From contig CALBDO010000013.1 in NCBI GenBank assembly GCA_937927515.1, forward strand, positions 62,001 through 126,000: a stretch of 64,000 nucleotides of DNA, read 5' to 3'. Numbering within the stretch: position 1 is the stretch's first letter; each line of letters opens with the position of its first letter. A model generated the notes under the pieces. The model was not told where the DNA came from and ran no database searches. It saw only the letters and a program-made list of their open reading frames with translations. The DNA is from Candidatus Kapaibacterium sp. (lineage in GTDB: Bacteria > Bacteroidota > Ignavibacteria > Kapaibacteriales > UBA2268). This document shows, piece after piece, positions 55,950 through 64,000 of the stretch. A program made the translations under genes and the position numbers.

Positions 55950-56499
55950 TCAAGTTGAATTTGGGAAAAATAATCTTAGAATTTATGACAAGAAATTCAT
56001 AAAATTTATTTCGTATTCTGAAATAAAAAAAAGAACAAAAGTTATCACAGACGAGATTAAGAGAGATTACAAAGGAAAAGAGCCAGTAATTGTTGTAATC
56101 TTAAAAGGAGCAATATTTTTTGCAGCTGAACTGATGAAAAATTTAGATTTCCCGTTGCGTGTGGAAACGTTGAAAGCAAAAAGTTATGGCAATCAGATGA
56201 AGTCCTCGGGCAAGGTTGAATTATTCATTACATGCGAGGATTTGGAGGGAAAAGACATCATTCTTGTCGAAGATATAATTGATACTGGCTTGACAATTTC
56301 AACTGTTGTAAAAGAATTGTTGAATTATAGACCAAATTCAATAAAAATTGCGACATTACTTCTGAAAACAAAGAAATTTAAAGCAGATTTGAAAATTGAT
56401 TATTGTGGATTTGAGATACCTGATAAATTTGTTATTGGTTTTGGTTTGGATTTTGCAGAATTTGGCAGAAATTTAAAACACATTTATATTCTTGAATGA
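55942..56499 (+). CDS. hpt: Hypoxanthine phosphoribosyltransferase
   Basis: Purine salvage enzyme making IMP/GMP from hypoxanthine/guanine and PRPP. 185 residues. The PRPP loop ILVEDIIDTGLTI is near residue 110, the first loop VVILKGAIFFAAEL near 50, and a short flexible loop KAKSYGNQMKSSGKV near 75. tilS-hpt linkage is widespread (often followed by ftsH). Here ribE follows instead. It overlaps tilS by 8 bases. Confidence 0.94.
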   Translation: MSNQVEFGKNNLRIYDKKFIKFISYSEIKKRTKVITDEIKRDYKGKEPVIVVILKGAIFFAAELMKNLDFPLRVETLKAKSYGNQMKSSGKVELFITCEDLEGKDIILVEDIIDTGLTISTVVKELLNYRPNSIKIATLLLKTKKFKADLKIDYCGFEIPDKFVIGFGLDFAEFGRNLKHIYILE

Positions 56500-56506
56500 T
56501 TCTATC

Positions 56507-57145
56507 ATGTTTACTGGAATAATTGAAGAAGTAGCAAGGGTTTCAAAGATTCAAAGAACTGGCAATAGTCTTCGCTTAAGGATTGATGCAAAATTGGTTG
56601 TTAAAAATTTAAAAAGTGGTGATTCTGTCTGCGTTAATGGAGTGTGTTTAACAGTGGTAAATTCTGGCGTGGATTTTTTTGAACTCGATGCAGTCGAAGA
56701 AACTATTAAAAGAACAAATCTCGGTCTCTTGAAAAATGGGGATTATGTCAATCTCGAACGTGCGAGAACTTTTAGCGATAGGATTGATGGACACATTGTG
56801 CAGGGACATATTGATGCAATTGGTAGATTGCTTAGGATAAACTTTTTGCCAAATTCAAAAATATTACTCTTCTCATTTCCGAGGGAATACGAAGAGCTTA
56901 TTGTCCCTAAAGGCTCAATAGCAATCGATGGAATCAGTTTAACTGTTGTCGAAGTAGAAAACGACATCTTTTCTGTGAGTGTTGTTCCTTATACTTTTGA
57001 TAATACAAATTTAAAGTATAAGAAGATAGGTGATGTTGTTAATTTAGAGTTCGACATTTTAGGCAAGTATGTAGTAAATTTTGTTAAACTAACTAAACAA
57101 AGGGACAAATCTATGTTTGACCAGTATTATTCACAACCTGATTAA
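56507..57145 (+). CDS. ribE: Riboflavin synthase, alpha subunit
   Basis: Dismutates two 6,7-dimethyl-8-ribityllumazines to riboflavin. 212 residues with two repeated lumazine-binding domains: MFTGIIEEVARV at the start, DSVCVNGVCLTVV (near residue 43), GHIVQGHIDAIG (near 95), GSIAIDGISLTVV (near 140). ATG 56507 was chosen since MFTGIIE is the universal N-terminus. No FMN riboswitch is seen; the gene is 7 bases after hpt, so it is an operon member. It feeds RibF encoded at 30863. Confidence 0.95.
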   Translation: MFTGIIEEVARVSKIQRTGNSLRLRIDAKLVVKNLKSGDSVCVNGVCLTVVNSGVDFFELDAVEETIKRTNLGLLKNGDYVNLERARTFSDRIDGHIVQGHIDAIGRLLRINFLPNSKILLFSFPREYEELIVPKGSIAIDGISLTVVEVENDIFSVSVVPYTFDNTNLKYKKIGDVVNLEFDILGKYVVNFVKLTKQRDKSMFDQYYSQPD

Positions 57146-57157
57146 TCAGAGGATAAT

Positions 57158-57904
57158 ATGGAACTTGCTTATAAAGAATTAAAAATCAAAAGTAAAATTT
57201 TGGAGAGGGATATTGATTTAAAGATTTTTGGCAAATATGGATTTACGATGCTTGGATTTCCCGCTATGTCTGATGATTTTGATGAAAAAGTGGATTTGGG
57301 GTTTGTCGAGTCTGTTCAAAATTATATTGTCAATGGTCTTTTTCGAGTTGTTTTTTTACCCACTGTTGGAAATAGAATTTGGAAAAATGCAGATATCGAC
57401 TGGAATGAACGCTCCGATTTGCATAGAAAATACAATGGTTTTCTTATGGATGAAGTTTTCCCGAGGTTATTTAGAATAGCTGGGAGTCCATCTCCAATAA
57501 TTACATTTGGATGTGGTGATGCTGGTTTTTTTGCGGCAAATACTTATTTTCGTCATCCAGATATATTATATGGAACCATTGCTATCGATGGCTATTACAA
57601 TTTGCGCTATCTCTGTGGTTTTGATGCTTGGGATGAAAATTGTTATTTTAATTCTCCTATGGACTTTCTTCCTAATTTGGAAGAACAGTATTGGTTGATA
57701 CATTTAAGAGGCAAAAAGCAAGTTCATCTAATTGCTACCGATAGAGAAAATAATGTGCTTTCCATTCAAGAAAATAAAATATTGAGTAATATTTTGACTC
57801 AAAAAGGGATACCTCATAATTTTGAAATCGTCCCTCCAATGGATTCTGATACAGTTCCTAATTGGCATAGAATTTTTCAAAACATTGTCAGTAAATATTT
57901 TTAA
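57158..57904 (+). CDS. Esterase-fold protein lacking the serine nucleophile
   Basis: 248 residues of the alpha/beta-hydrolase 'esterase family' (COG4947-like). The nucleophile elbow, normally GCSMGAY, reads FGCGDAGFFAANTYFRHPD (near residue 120), so Ser is replaced by Gly. The usual C-terminal HDWPWW histidine region reads DTVPNWHRIF, so the expected His also seems to be gone. The fold otherwise looks intact and in frame. It is therefore probably a non-catalytic binding protein (inference). It sits in the ribE-to-S41 operon with short gaps of 12 and 25 bases. Confidence 0.72.
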   Translation: MELAYKELKIKSKILERDIDLKIFGKYGFTMLGFPAMSDDFDEKVDLGFVESVQNYIVNGLFRVVFLPTVGNRIWKNADIDWNERSDLHRKYNGFLMDEVFPRLFRIAGSPSPIITFGCGDAGFFAANTYFRHPDILYGTIAIDGYYNLRYLCGFDAWDENCYFNSPMDFLPNLEEQYWLIHLRGKKQVHLIATDRENNVLSIQENKILSNILTQKGIPHNFEIVPPMDSDTVPNWHRIFQNIVSKYF

Positions 57905-57929
57905 CATCAATTTGGGATTCATCGTTTGT

Positions 57930-59516
57930 ATGAAAAAAAGTTTATTTTACTCAATGTTCTTTTTAATATTCACTATCTATATTTCCTATTCCAACGACTC
58001 TCTAAGCAATATCATCGATATTCAGGCACAGAAATTCCGTGTTCTGTTGGAAACGATAAGCAAAGAATATTATAAAGAAAATGTTGATTTAGTTGGAATT
58101 GCCGAAAATGCATATAATTCTTTGCTTCAATCTTTTGACAAGTTTTCCTCATACTATTCAGCTACTCAATATAAAAGCATTAAAGATGCCTATAAAGGTA
58201 GTGGCAGGGGTATTGGAGTTAACTTTTTCAGACGAGGCGATACTATTATTGTTTTTATGATTGTCAAAGGAAGCCCAGCAGAACAAATGGGGCTGCAATT
58301 AGGCGACAAAGTAATTTATGTTAACCACGATTATTGCATTGGGAAGGATATTAATTATCTTAATAAACGTATTCAAGAGTCATCAAATGATACAGTAATA
58401 TTAACAGTAAAAAGAGATAATTTTTTGAAAGAGTTTGTTTTACCAGTTGCCGAGATTGAGGTACCATCTGTAGTAACAAAGATGAAATTAGAGGGAAATT
58501 TAGGGTATGTTAGAATTCTACGTTTTTCTTTGAAAACTTACTCAGAGCTTATTAGTGCTTTGGATAGTCTACTAAAGGTTGGTAGTAAATCATTAGTGAT
58601 TGATTTACGTGGTAATCAGGGTGGCTATCTTGATGAAGTTATACGTATTTCGAAGGAATTTCTTTCCGAAGGAGATACTGTGGTTTTGGTTTTTGGGAAT
58701 AAAGACAACCGAAAGGTCCATATTTGTGAATCCAATGGCAAGTATAGGAAAATTCCAGTTATTATTTTGGTGGACGAAAACACTGCATCTGGGGGTGAAG
58801 TTTTTGCTTCTTGCATGCAGGACAACGACAGAGCAATTGTTATTGGTACAAGGACATTTGGTAAAGGCTTAGTACAGCGAACTTGGGAATTTAAGGATGG
58901 TTCTGCCTTTCGTTTGACTACTGGGGAATATCTTTCCCCTCTTGGCCGTACCATACAAAAGGAAGACTTAGGCAAATTAGACTTCGATAAAAATATAGAT
59001 GCAAACCTTACTGAGGAACAGAAGGAAAAACTCAAAGAAATGATAAACCAGTTTGGAGCAACTCAAAGGGTTAAAACTTTTTTCACCAATAAAGGTAGAC
59101 TTTTGCTTGGCGGTGGTGGCGTCTTCCCAGATTACTTCTTTATGACTGATACCTTACCTACTTTTTTGAAAAAGATTAAAAGTAGTGGCTTTTTAAATGA
59201 CTTTGTATTACAACATTTTATTGAAAATAAAGTCAATTTTATGACTATCGTTAAATATTCACTTTCGGATTTTATTACTAATTTTAAAATTTCTGACAAT
59301 ACACTTGGGGAATTTAGGCGTTATTTAATTTTGAGAAATGTAATGAATGAAACTCAATTTAACATTGAATTTGACAAAATAGTTCTCGAGATGAAAGCAA
59401 CGCTGGGATATTTACTATTTGGGGACTCGGGCTATTATTCTGTAATAGTACTAAATGATAAAATCATCACCAAAGCAAAGGAACTTAAAATTGAAGCTGA
59501 AAATTTGTTAAAATAG
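57930..59516 (+). CDS. S41-family C-terminal processing protease (CtpA-like)
   Basis: Exported serine protease that trims or degrades periplasmic proteins. 528 residues. An N-terminal signal/anchor (about 1-20) and an N-terminal helical domain are followed by a PDZ domain (about 88-175, VKGSPAEQMGLQLGDKVI). The S41 core has ENTASGGEVFA with Ser287 and GTRTFGKGLVQ with Lys312; the 25-residue Ser-Lys spacing is that of Prc/CtpA. A helical C-terminal domain closes it. ATG 57930 was chosen, as it starts the signal peptide cleanly; an upstream in-frame start overlaps the esterase-like gene. Confidence 0.9.
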   Translation: MKKSLFYSMFFLIFTIYISYSNDSLSNIIDIQAQKFRVLLETISKEYYKENVDLVGIAENAYNSLLQSFDKFSSYYSATQYKSIKDAYKGSGRGIGVNFFRRGDTIIVFMIVKGSPAEQMGLQLGDKVIYVNHDYCIGKDINYLNKRIQESSNDTVILTVKRDNFLKEFVLPVAEIEVPSVVTKMKLEGNLGYVRILRFSLKTYSELISALDSLLKVGSKSLVIDLRGNQGGYLDEVIRISKEFLSEGDTVVLVFGNKDNRKVHICESNGKYRKIPVIILVDENTASGGEVFASCMQDNDRAIVIGTRTFGKGLVQRTWEFKDGSAFRLTTGEYLSPLGRTIQKEDLGKLDFDKNIDANLTEEQKEKLKEMINQFGATQRVKTFFTNKGRLLLGGGGVFPDYFFMTDTLPTFLKKIKSSGFLNDFVLQHFIENKVNFMTIVKYSLSDFITNFKISDNTLGEFRRYLILRNVMNETQFNIEFDKIVLEMKATLGYLLFGDSGYYSVIVLNDKIITKAKELKIEAENLLK

Positions 59517-59527
59517 TGAGGTTCATT

Positions 59528-60334
59528 ATGAAGAAGAATATATTTTTTTGGATTTTGTCCTTTATAATAATGCTGCTACTTGCGATTTATCAGCGTCAGA
59601 CTGGACCAACCCACCCATTGTCTGGCTCGATAAAGTTGTCCGAGCAAAAAGTTAAGTTCACACTTGTTCGTTCCTGGGGTGAAAATACTGATGCTCAAGT
59701 TAAAATGATTATACCAGATTCTCGAGTAAATGGCTATTTAAGATACCGCCGTCATCCTAGTTATGATGAATGGAGCCAGAAACCTTTGTTACGAGCAGGA
59801 GATACCCTCGTTGCATTGATTCCACAACAACCACCAGCCGGTAAAGTTATGTACCAAATTGTTCTTCAAGATGAAAATAACAACACTTACCAAATTCCGC
59901 AGGATGGACCAGTAATAATTCGTTTCAAAGGCAGTGTTCCTTCTTATTTCCTCTTCCCTCATATTTTTTTAATGTTCTTTTCTATGGTCTTTGGGATACG
60001 AACATTTTTGGAGGCAATTTTTGTCAAACAAAATGCATACAAACTAACTTTTTGGACTCTAATTTTGTTAATGCTCGGCGGAGTTTTATTTGGTCCTATT
60101 GTTCAATATTATGCTTTCGGTGTTTTTTGGTCCGGTTGGCCCTTTGGGCAAGACCTAACTGATAATAAAACGCTGGTTTCCTTGATTTTTTGGGGTATTG
60201 CTTTGTGGAGATTGAAAAAAAATCCTAATGACTTTAAGTGGCCCATTATTGCAGCTTTAGTAATGGTTGCTGTATATTTAATACCCCATAGCCTTTTAGG
60301 TTCAGAAATAGACTATAGAAAGGTTTCTCCATAA
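59528..60334 (+). CDS. Conserved-looking integral membrane protein, unknown function
   Basis: 268 residues: an N-terminal anchor (about 5-23), a periplasmic beta-type domain of about 110 residues (LSGSIKLSEQKVKFTLVRSW...), then four hydrophobic helices (about 142-265). A WPFGQDLTDNK stretch lies between two of the helices and an IPHSLLGSEIDY end near the C-terminus; these polar motifs inside a membrane context suggest ligand or metal binding. I recognise no named family. It follows the protease by 11 bases. Confidence 0.62.
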   Translation: MKKNIFFWILSFIIMLLLAIYQRQTGPTHPLSGSIKLSEQKVKFTLVRSWGENTDAQVKMIIPDSRVNGYLRYRRHPSYDEWSQKPLLRAGDTLVALIPQQPPAGKVMYQIVLQDENNNTYQIPQDGPVIIRFKGSVPSYFLFPHIFLMFFSMVFGIRTFLEAIFVKQNAYKLTFWTLILLMLGGVLFGPIVQYYAFGVFWSGWPFGQDLTDNKTLVSLIFWGIALWRLKKNPNDFKWPIIAALVMVAVYLIPHSLLGSEIDYRKVSP

Positions 60335-60390
60335 AAACTGTTAGTTTTAGTTTAACAGATGTTACTTTTTATAAATAATCACTTTTGATT

Positions 60391-61173
60391 ATGATTGAAA
60401 AATTATTTGTTTTACTCGGAAGGAAAATATTGGGATTTATCCAAGAATTTGGAAGCATAGTATATTTACTTATAAATGTAATCAAATATCTTCCAAGGAT
60501 TTTTAAAGACTGGCGCCTTGTGATATACCAAATGGCGATTGTTGGAACCGACTCACTTCCTTTGGTTGCTTTAATTGGTTCATTTACCGGTGCAATTGCA
60601 GCATTGCAAGCAACAAGTTTATTCACGAAGTTTAATTTATTAGAGCTTTCCAGGCCCTACATTGGCTCTTCAATTGCCACGGTTGTATTTACCGAGCTAA
60701 CGCCAGTATTGACTGCTCTTGTGATTGCTGGAAGAGTTGGTGGTGCAATGGCTGCTCAGATTGGTTCGATGAAAATCTCTGAGCAAATTGATGCTTTGGA
60801 GATGATGGCAATAGATAAGGACCGATTCCTGGCAATGCCAAGAGTAGTTGCATCATTCTTTATGTTGCCCGTCCTTGCTATCTTCTCGAACTTGGTTGCC
60901 TTGTTGGGTGGTTTAATTTTAACAATCATTAAATACGACTTTACGAGTTATATGTTTTTCGATTCAATTCAAAGATTTTTCAAGCCAAGTGAAGTTTTTA
61001 TTGGGTTGACAAAGTCGATGGTTTTCGGAGGAGTAACAGCATTGATAGCTTGCTATGTGGGTTTTTACACCACTGGAGGTGCCGAAGGGGTCGGTAATAG
61101 TACGGTCCGTGCTTATACAATTTCTGCATCGAGTATTTTGATTATAGATGCAATTTTTGGCTTAGTTTTTTGA
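60391..61173 (+). CDS. mlaE: MlaE-family ABC transporter permease
   Basis: Permease of the phospholipid/organic-solvent-tolerance (Mla) type, which moves lipids between inner and outer membranes. 260 residues, about five helices; family pattern GSFTGAIAALQATSLF near residue 68, VFTELTPVLTALVIAGRVGGAMAA (near 100), QIDALEMMAIDKDRFLAMPRV and YTTGGAEGVGNSTVRAY near 230. The ATPase (mlaF) and MCE protein (mlaD) genes normally next to it are not here. Overlaps trmB. Confidence 0.9.
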   Translation: MIEKLFVLLGRKILGFIQEFGSIVYLLINVIKYLPRIFKDWRLVIYQMAIVGTDSLPLVALIGSFTGAIAALQATSLFTKFNLLELSRPYIGSSIATVVFTELTPVLTALVIAGRVGGAMAAQIGSMKISEQIDALEMMAIDKDRFLAMPRVVASFFMLPVLAIFSNLVALLGGLILTIIKYDFTSYMFFDSIQRFFKPSEVFIGLTKSMVFGGVTALIACYVGFYTTGGAEGVGNSTVRAYTISASSILIIDAIFGLVF

Positions 61174-61883
61174 TGGAATTGGATTTTTTATCACTTACAA
61201 GAAAGTATCCATTTCCAGAGAAAAGACCTCGCCATCACGTAGCTCCATATCTTTATGTTCCTTACGTAAAGTTAAAAGTGGTCCCGCAAAATTATCCACT
61301 TCCTATTAGTTCTTTAGATTGGACAAAAGTTTTTCAAAATGGTAAGTCACCAGATTTTTTGGACATTGGAACTGGTAGAGGTTGGTTTTTATTACAAATT
61401 GCTGTTTTAAATCCAGAAAAAAACATTTTAGGTATCGAAATTCGCAAAAACTGCGTAGATTGGTTGGAAATGGTCATCAGAGGGGAAAAGATTCAAAATG
61501 CTGGAATACTTTGGTATAATGTATTAAATGGTTTAAATTTTGTAGAGGATAAAAGTTTAGAAGCAGTTTACTACTTGTTTCCCGACCCTTGGCCAAAATC
61601 AAAACACGAGAAAAGGAGAGCGATGACCAAGGAAACGTTGGGAGAGTTAATTAATAAGTTAAAGGTGGGTGGTTCAATCTTCTTTGCAACCGATTTATTG
61701 GAGATACACAAATTCCATTTGACATTGTTGAAGGAGTTTGAAACTATTGTTAGTTGCAAGGAAGTTCCTTCTCAACAAAGCTGGGATTTACCGGCTACTA
61801 ACAAAGAATTGAGCTGTATTCGTCGCGGTGTAAATTTTTATAGAATTATAGCTACCAAAGTGACGGAAATATTACCTACTTGA
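61173..61883 (+). CDS. trmB: tRNA (guanine46-N7)-methyltransferase TrmB
   Basis: Makes m7G46 in tRNA. 236 residues with SAM motif FLDIGTGRGWFLLQIA (near residue 64), GIEIRKNCVDW, and the characteristic YYLFPDPWPKSKHEKRRAM (near 135). The start ATG overlaps the mlaE stop as TGATG at 61171-61175. The N-terminal 60 residues are longer than in E. coli TrmB. It is tail to tail with the OmpA-type gene, overlapping by 8 bases. Confidence 0.93.
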   Translation: MELDFLSLTRKYPFPEKRPRHHVAPYLYVPYVKLKVVPQNYPLPISSLDWTKVFQNGKSPDFLDIGTGRGWFLLQIAVLNPEKNILGIEIRKNCVDWLEMVIRGEKIQNAGILWYNVLNGLNFVEDKSLEAVYYLFPDPWPKSKHEKRRAMTKETLGELINKLKVGGSIFFATDLLEIHKFHLTLLKEFETIVSCKEVPSQQSWDLPATNKELSCIRRGVNFYRIIATKVTEILPT

Positions 61884-62592
61884 GTTTAACGATTTTAATA
61901 TAAGTAGTTCCAATGTATCTTTTTCCTTTAGCTCTTTTTTCAAGTGGTGGTGGATTTAGAGGGTCGGGTTCACTATTGCCACGAATTCTTATTCGTTCTG
62001 GTTCAACACCTTTGGAAATAAAGTAAGCCATTAAAGATTTTGCTCTTTCTTCTGTTAATTTCAAGTTTTCGTCTTTCGAGCTAGCCTTGTCTGGATAACA
62101 TATGATTTCGAAAACAGAATTTTTTTGTGTTGAGAACTCTTTTGCAAATGGTTCTAAATAAACCTCGGCTCCAAATCTGATTTTTGTTTTATTTAATTCA
62201 AACGGAGGTACAGTAATAGGAATACTACTACCTTCTGCAAAAGGTATTAAAGCAAAATCTTTGGAATATTCTAAATACTGGGAACTCTGTGGTATATTTA
62301 ATTCATAAACTTCTTTAAGATAGCCAGGCTGCTCGACAACAATGTTGTATCTTTGTCCAGGTTTAAGGCCAGTGAGAAAATAATAACCATTATCAGATGC
62401 ATTACTCCTTGCAGAGTTTACTTTACGGTTTTGTTGGTCATAAGCAGTAACATAGGTAGTCATTGGCTCTTTTGTGATAGCATTCTTTACGGTGCCACTA
62501 ATAGAAACAACAACATTTGTAAATTGAGCATTTATTTTCACACTTATCGAAAGTAGTAAAATTAATGTTGAGAAAAACGCAAGCGTTCTCAT
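61876..62592 (-). CDS. Exported CRD-OmpA protein
   Basis: 238 residues. A signal peptide (about 1-22, ending INAQ, no lipobox) is followed by a carboxypeptidase-regulatory-like beta-sandwich (SISGTVKNAITKEPMTTYVTA, about 30-105). A divergent OmpA C-terminal domain (about 125-238) follows. The usual GHTD is CYPD and the NRRVE end is lost, but the Asp and the Arg 15 residues later (in LTEERAKSL) that bind diaminopimelate are kept. It overlaps the WD40 gene as ATGA, so the two are coupled. It may anchor the propeller protein to peptidoglycan (inference). Confidence 0.8.
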   Translation of the reverse strand: MRTLAFFSTLILLLSISVKINAQFTNVVVSISGTVKNAITKEPMTTYVTAYDQQNRKVNSARSNASDNGYYFLTGLKPGQRYNIVVEQPGYLKEVYELNIPQSSQYLEYSKDFALIPFAEGSSIPITVPPFELNKTKIRFGAEVYLEPFAKEFSTQKNSVFEIICYPDKASSKDENLKLTEERAKSLMAYFISKGVEPERIRIRGNSEPDPLNPPPLEKRAKGKRYIGTTYIKIVKLK

Positions 62593-63590
62593 TTGTTTCC
62601 TCCTTTTTGTTTTGGTTCTTTGGTTTTACCGGTGGATTTAGTCAAAAATCTTACTGTTCCATCTGCGCAGCCAATAATTATTAGTGAAGCGTCGGACACA
62701 AGGTCTACAGACCAAATCTCAACACCTGAATTTAACGCGAAAAGATTTTTGCCAGTATCAACATTCCATAGCTTTACAAATTTATCTAAACTTGCACTTA
62801 CAAGCGTTAGGTTATCTTCGGCAAATGAAATGTCTTGAATCAAGTCGTCGTGTGCCTTGATTCTACGTAGCATTTTTCCTTTGGGCAATTCCCAAATGAT
62901 GATTTCACCAGTTTGGTCGCAAGATGCTAATTTTTTTGAGTCGAAGGAATATATCACACTCAAGACTGGAGCATTATGCCCAACGAGAGTCATAATTGGT
63001 TCTTGGCTAGTTAAATCTGTAGACCAAATTTTGATTGTTTTATCATCACTGCAAGAAGCAATCGTTTTCCCATCGTAACTATATGCTACATTGTTTATTG
63101 GGGCTGTATGGCCCCGAAGAGTTTTAATCTCAATCCCTTGTCTCCAGTCCCAAAGTTTTATTGTGTTGTCGAAGCTTGTACTTGCCACAAACATCGAGCT
63201 ATCATCCTGGCTAAAATAAACCCCAATAACTTGGTCTGTATGCCCACGTAGTACTTTCAAAAGCTCGCCCGTTTCGACATCCCATATCCTAACTGTTTGG
63301 TCGGAGGAACCCGATGCAAGATATAAATCGTTTCCAGAGAAGGAAACATTATTAACTTGTCCTAAATGGCCACGCAAGGTGCGTAGCTCGGTTCCATCTG
63401 GTAAACTCCAAATTTTAATTGTCTCGTCGAGGCTACAAGTTGCTACTTTTGTATTTGCTTCGTTTACAAAAACACCAAGTACTTCGTCCTCGTGCGAGCC
63501 AACTATTCTCGTATCATACTTTAGTGTACTTTGGGAGTAAAGCAAATTCAACGAAACAGCTGTAAATAGCATAAAAATAAGAGTTCTCAT
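62589..63590 (-). CDS. Exported seven-bladed WD40 protein
   Basis: 333 residues. A signal peptide (MRTLIFMLFTAVSL, cleavage near LLYSQ) is followed by seven WD40 repeats filling the rest. Typical blades read LRGHLGQVNNVSF, SSDQTVRIWDVETG, LRGHTAPINNVAY and SDDKTIKIWS. ATG 63590 was chosen because it starts the signal peptide; a further in-frame ATG at 63632 would overlap the MerR gene. True GH-WD repeats this regular are unusual in an exported bacterial protein. It is 38 bases downstream of the MerR-type gene and coupled to the CRD-OmpA gene. Confidence 0.85.
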   Translation of the reverse strand: MRTLIFMLFTAVSLNLLYSQSTLKYDTRIVGSHEDEVLGVFVNEANTKVATCSLDETIKIWSLPDGTELRTLRGHLGQVNNVSFSGNDLYLASGSSDQTVRIWDVETGELLKVLRGHTDQVIGVYFSQDDSSMFVASTSFDNTIKLWDWRQGIEIKTLRGHTAPINNVAYSYDGKTIASCSDDKTIKIWSTDLTSQEPIMTLVGHNAPVLSVIYSFDSKKLASCDQTGEIIIWELPKGKMLRRIKAHDDLIQDISFAEDNLTLVSASLDKFVKLWNVDTGKNLFALNSGVEIWSVDLVSDASLIIIGCADGTVRFLTKSTGKTKEPKQKGGNK

Positions 63591-63628
63591 AAAAAAATCC
63601 CTGTTTACTGTATGTGAAAATAAAAAAA

Positions 63629-64000
63629 TCATAAATTTTTCACAATTTCCAATATCGTATTTAGTCTTTTTCGAATTTCTTTGAGAATTATTTTATTTGT
63701 AGTATCTAAATTGAATAAACTTAACTCATTTCTTGTAAAATTACCCTTAGACTTAGCTTTTTTTTGGGCTTTATTTTGATTGGTTTTGATTTGTACATCA
63801 AAAATTTTATAAAGTTCTTCGAGAGCACCTTTAGGTGATAGTTTTTGCTCCCGAAGTAGCGACTTTATTGTTAGAACCAATTTCAAGTCCTTTTCGGAAT
63901 ATATTCTATTACCAGCTCGATTCTTCTTGGGTCGAAGAAGTGGAAATTCCTTTTCCCAATATCTTAGTACGTGTTGGGGTTCCCCAACTATTTTCGAAAT
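63629..64000 (-). CDS. MerR-family regulator, N-terminus cut by the window edge
   Basis: The C-terminal 123 residues are visible. The first part (63887-64000) reads as a MerR helix-turn-helix: VGEPQHVLRYWEKEFPLLRP, then NRIYSEKDLKLV. A Lys-rich linker (NKAQKKAKSKGNF) and a C-terminal dimerisation helix (RKRLNTILEIVKNL) follow. No cysteine metal site is visible in this part. The true start lies beyond base 64000. Probably controls the WD40-OmpA pair downstream (inference). Confidence 0.82.
   Translation of the reverse strand: MSKIVGEPQHVLRYWEKEFPLLRPKKNRAGNRIYSEKDLKLVLTIKSLLREQKLSPKGALEELYKIFDVQIKTNQNKAQKKAKSKGNFTRNELSLFNLDTTNKIILKEIRKRLNTILEIVKNL

Overview
The window is a dense, low-GC (about one third G+C by eye) bacterial chromosome segment. 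It carries roughly 56 protein genes, three tRNA genes and the RNase P RNA. I see no insertion sequence, prophage, integrase or CRISPR array. It looks like a member of the Bacteroidota/Chlorobiota (FCB) group. Three things support this. At least 17 genes are preceded by the TAnnTTTG -7 box typical of that group's primary sigma factor, several with a TTG element 20 bases upstream. Two large exported proteins end in type IX secretion (T9SS) sorting-like domains. DUF4175 and DUF4159 proteins sit side by side, as is common in this group. A Kapabacteria/Ignavibacteria-like relative is my guess, but the sequence alone does not settle it.

Layout. 1-5.8 kb: the end of a cytochrome c maturation locus (ccmB), arginine decarboxylase, an HD-domain protein, and two lysine-pathway enzymes (lysC, lysA). 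5.8-13 kb: an NrnA-like DHH phosphoesterase, a beta-helix T9SS cargo protein, a SpoU methyltransferase and an orphan histidine kinase with five PAS domains. 13-17.8 kb (minus): operon lon-dapD-small membrane protein-MEMO1 family. 17.9-24.8 kb: a leaderless metal-receptor protein, photolyase, folP, a PorE-like beta-propeller/CRD/OmpA protein, an ArsR regulator coupled to a PlsC acyltransferase, and an outer-membrane barrel. 24.9-28.3 kb: nif3-zinc-ribbon-rnpB, a lone Hpt protein, a small exported protein, a cupin and tRNA-Glu. 28.3-37.4 kb (minus): pnp, rpsO, ribF, truB, DUF4175, DUF4159, rsmG. 37.4-48.5 kb: hslO, then menG/ubiE, purA, STAS, secF, secD, ftsY, pgsA-like, hpnE-like and cstA, all minus. 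48.6-51.4 kb: an outer-membrane barrel, tRNA-CAU, proS (minus), tRNA-Asn. 51.5-61.9 kb (plus): a T9SS Asp-box protein, tilS, hpt, ribE, a degenerate esterase, an S41 protease, a membrane protein, mlaE and trmB. 61.9-64 kb (minus): a MerR regulator (cut by the window edge), an exported WD40 protein and a CRD-OmpA protein.

Most genes are housekeeping: RNA processing and modification, protein export, folate, flavin, purine and lysine synthesis, and lipid handling. The less ordinary content is at the cell envelope. The two T9SS-type cargo proteins sit with a fused PorE-like protein and a separate MerR-WD40-OmpA operon that carries the same domains on two polypeptides. A pseudo-esterase that has lost its catalytic serine lies inside a conserved-looking operon. 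The only stretch over 300 bases without a protein gene (26499-26998) is filled by rnpB.
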